Source: JALZAQ01 sp038253885
Lineage (GTDB): Bacteria > Gemmatimonadota > Gemmatimonadetes > Gemmatimonadales > Gemmatimonadaceae
Direction: 5' to 3'
DNA: 64,000 nt
Assembly: GCA_038253885.1 (NCBI GenBank)
Contig: JBBSGP010000004.1
Coordinates: 1-64,000 of the forward strand
A program made the position numbers and the translations under genes. Numbering within the stretch: position 1 is the first letter of the stretch; each line of letters opens with the position of its first letter. Shown piece after piece: positions 63,552 to 64,000 of the stretch. Below the pieces are notes generated by a model, which worked only from the letters and a program-made list of their open reading frames with translations, was not told the DNA's origin and searched no databases.

Positions 63552-64000
63552 TCAGCAACCGGCGACCGCGCTCGTCGCGTGCTCGCGGGCCAGTGAGTAC
63601 GCCGCCGCGGTCGGCTGAAAGTGCAAGGAGTACAATGGAATCCGGCTGACCATCTGCTGGAGCAGATCGATGGTGCAGATCACCTCATCGCGATCGGCGG
63701 TAGGCTGGACCGTTCGGACGAAGCACTCGCTGAAGGCAACGCCAGGATCGACGACCTCAAGATAATCGCGTTCATCCTGCACTAGCAAGAAACCGGCCCC
63801 GACGGGAGCGTGGTCGGCTGAACACGCAGCATAGGTGCCGTGCCAGGGAGTTCCCCACGCCGTCACGTTGGATCCGTCGATCGTCACGATCGTGCGCTCA
63901 TCGGTGAGCACGGTTCCGCCGGCGCGATCGGCGATCTCGGCCACCGTCGACTTGCCCGCTCCCGAATGGCCGACAAAAAGCAGGGCACGTCCGTCGGACG
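63552..64000 (-). CDS. HPr kinase-related P-loop protein, partial (N-terminus beyond right edge)
   Basis: The fragment, open through base 64000, begins around LLFVGHSGAGKS, a Walker A loop with the GHSGAGKST form of HPr kinase/phosphorylase-related proteins. It is followed by an EIADRAGGTVLTDERTIV segment and a C-terminal part with ERDYLEVVDPGVAFSECFVRTV. The domain is shorter than true HPr kinase as far as visible. In known clusters (for example lasso peptides of the paeninodin type and annotated HPr-rel-A systems) such kinases accompany PqqD-like proteins, sometimes phosphorylating a precursor Ser. Here its stop lies 60 bp before the PqqD start. Confidence 0.8.
   Translation of the reverse strand, partial: SDGRALLFVGHSGAGKSTVAEIADRAGGTVLTDERTIVTIDGSNVTAWGTPWHGTYAACSADHAPVGAGFLLVQDERDYLEVVDPGVAFSECFVRTVQPTADRDEVICTIDLLQQMVSRIPLYSLHFQPTAAAYSLAREHATSAVAGC

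Overview
The window is a GC-rich chromosomal segment of a diderm bacterium, most likely a Gemmatimonadota member. That phylum assignment is an inference from gene content, not a placement: LptD, BamD and a complete Tol-Pal set show an outer membrane, and these occur with a bacterial GGGPS-family enzyme, a DUF4321 protein, a PpiD-like foldase with a short cytoplasmic N-terminus, and a PorV/OmpA fusion. Coding is very dense. Almost every gene is on the minus strand, and neighbours often overlap by 4 bp (ATGA or GTGA). Only two loci are on the plus strand: a PpiD-like foldase and a broken glycosyltransferase. I saw no rRNA, tRNA, CRISPR array, insertion sequence or prophage, and no gene-free stretch longer than about 220 bp.

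Layout, left to right; minus-strand transcription runs right to left. 1-8.8 kb: yraN, recA, recX, alaS, a small unknown gene, a GGGPS-family synthase, a CpsB/CapC-type PHP phosphatase, gmhA, an SDR and a partial asparaginase. 8.9-17.9 kb: a TPR gene (frameshifted), aroQ, an M24 peptidase, accB, pilT, accC, comB and ftsK, read from a strong promoter near 17.98 kb. 18.1-24.2 kb: the PpiD-like gene (frameshifted), a DUF4321 gene, a polyprenyl diphosphate synthase and a 989-residue TPR protein. 24.3-29.8 kb: a histidine-utilisation operon, hutH-hutU-(radical SAM)-hutI. 29.8-41.9 kb: envelope genes, namely a nucleotide-sugar epimerase, tolQ, tolR, a TolA/TonB-like protein, tolB, pal, cpoB, tatC and lptD, flanked by an FN3 lipoprotein and a LysM protein. 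42-50 kb: a decayed GT2 gene, ssb, rimI, tsaB, tsaE, uvrB, rel and radC. 50.1-57.2 kb: ugd, uxs, bamD, nadD and secA. 57.4-61.7 kb: three exported proteins (PorV/OmpA barrel, a secreted protein with a sorting-domain-like C-terminus, a BNR-repeat lipoprotein).

The most unusual locus is at the right edge, 61.8-64 kb. An HPr-kinase-like protein (cut by the window end), a PqqD-family protein, a SPASM radical SAM enzyme and a 55-residue peptide with a Gly-Gly site and three cysteines lie in one overlapping operon. This looks like a RiPP pathway, and I could not match the peptide to a known class.

A second pattern is a set of long G/C homopolymers inside low-complexity coding linkers (9 to 13 bases). 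Two of them break reading frames. They may be slippage-prone switches or assembly errors, and the sequence alone cannot decide.
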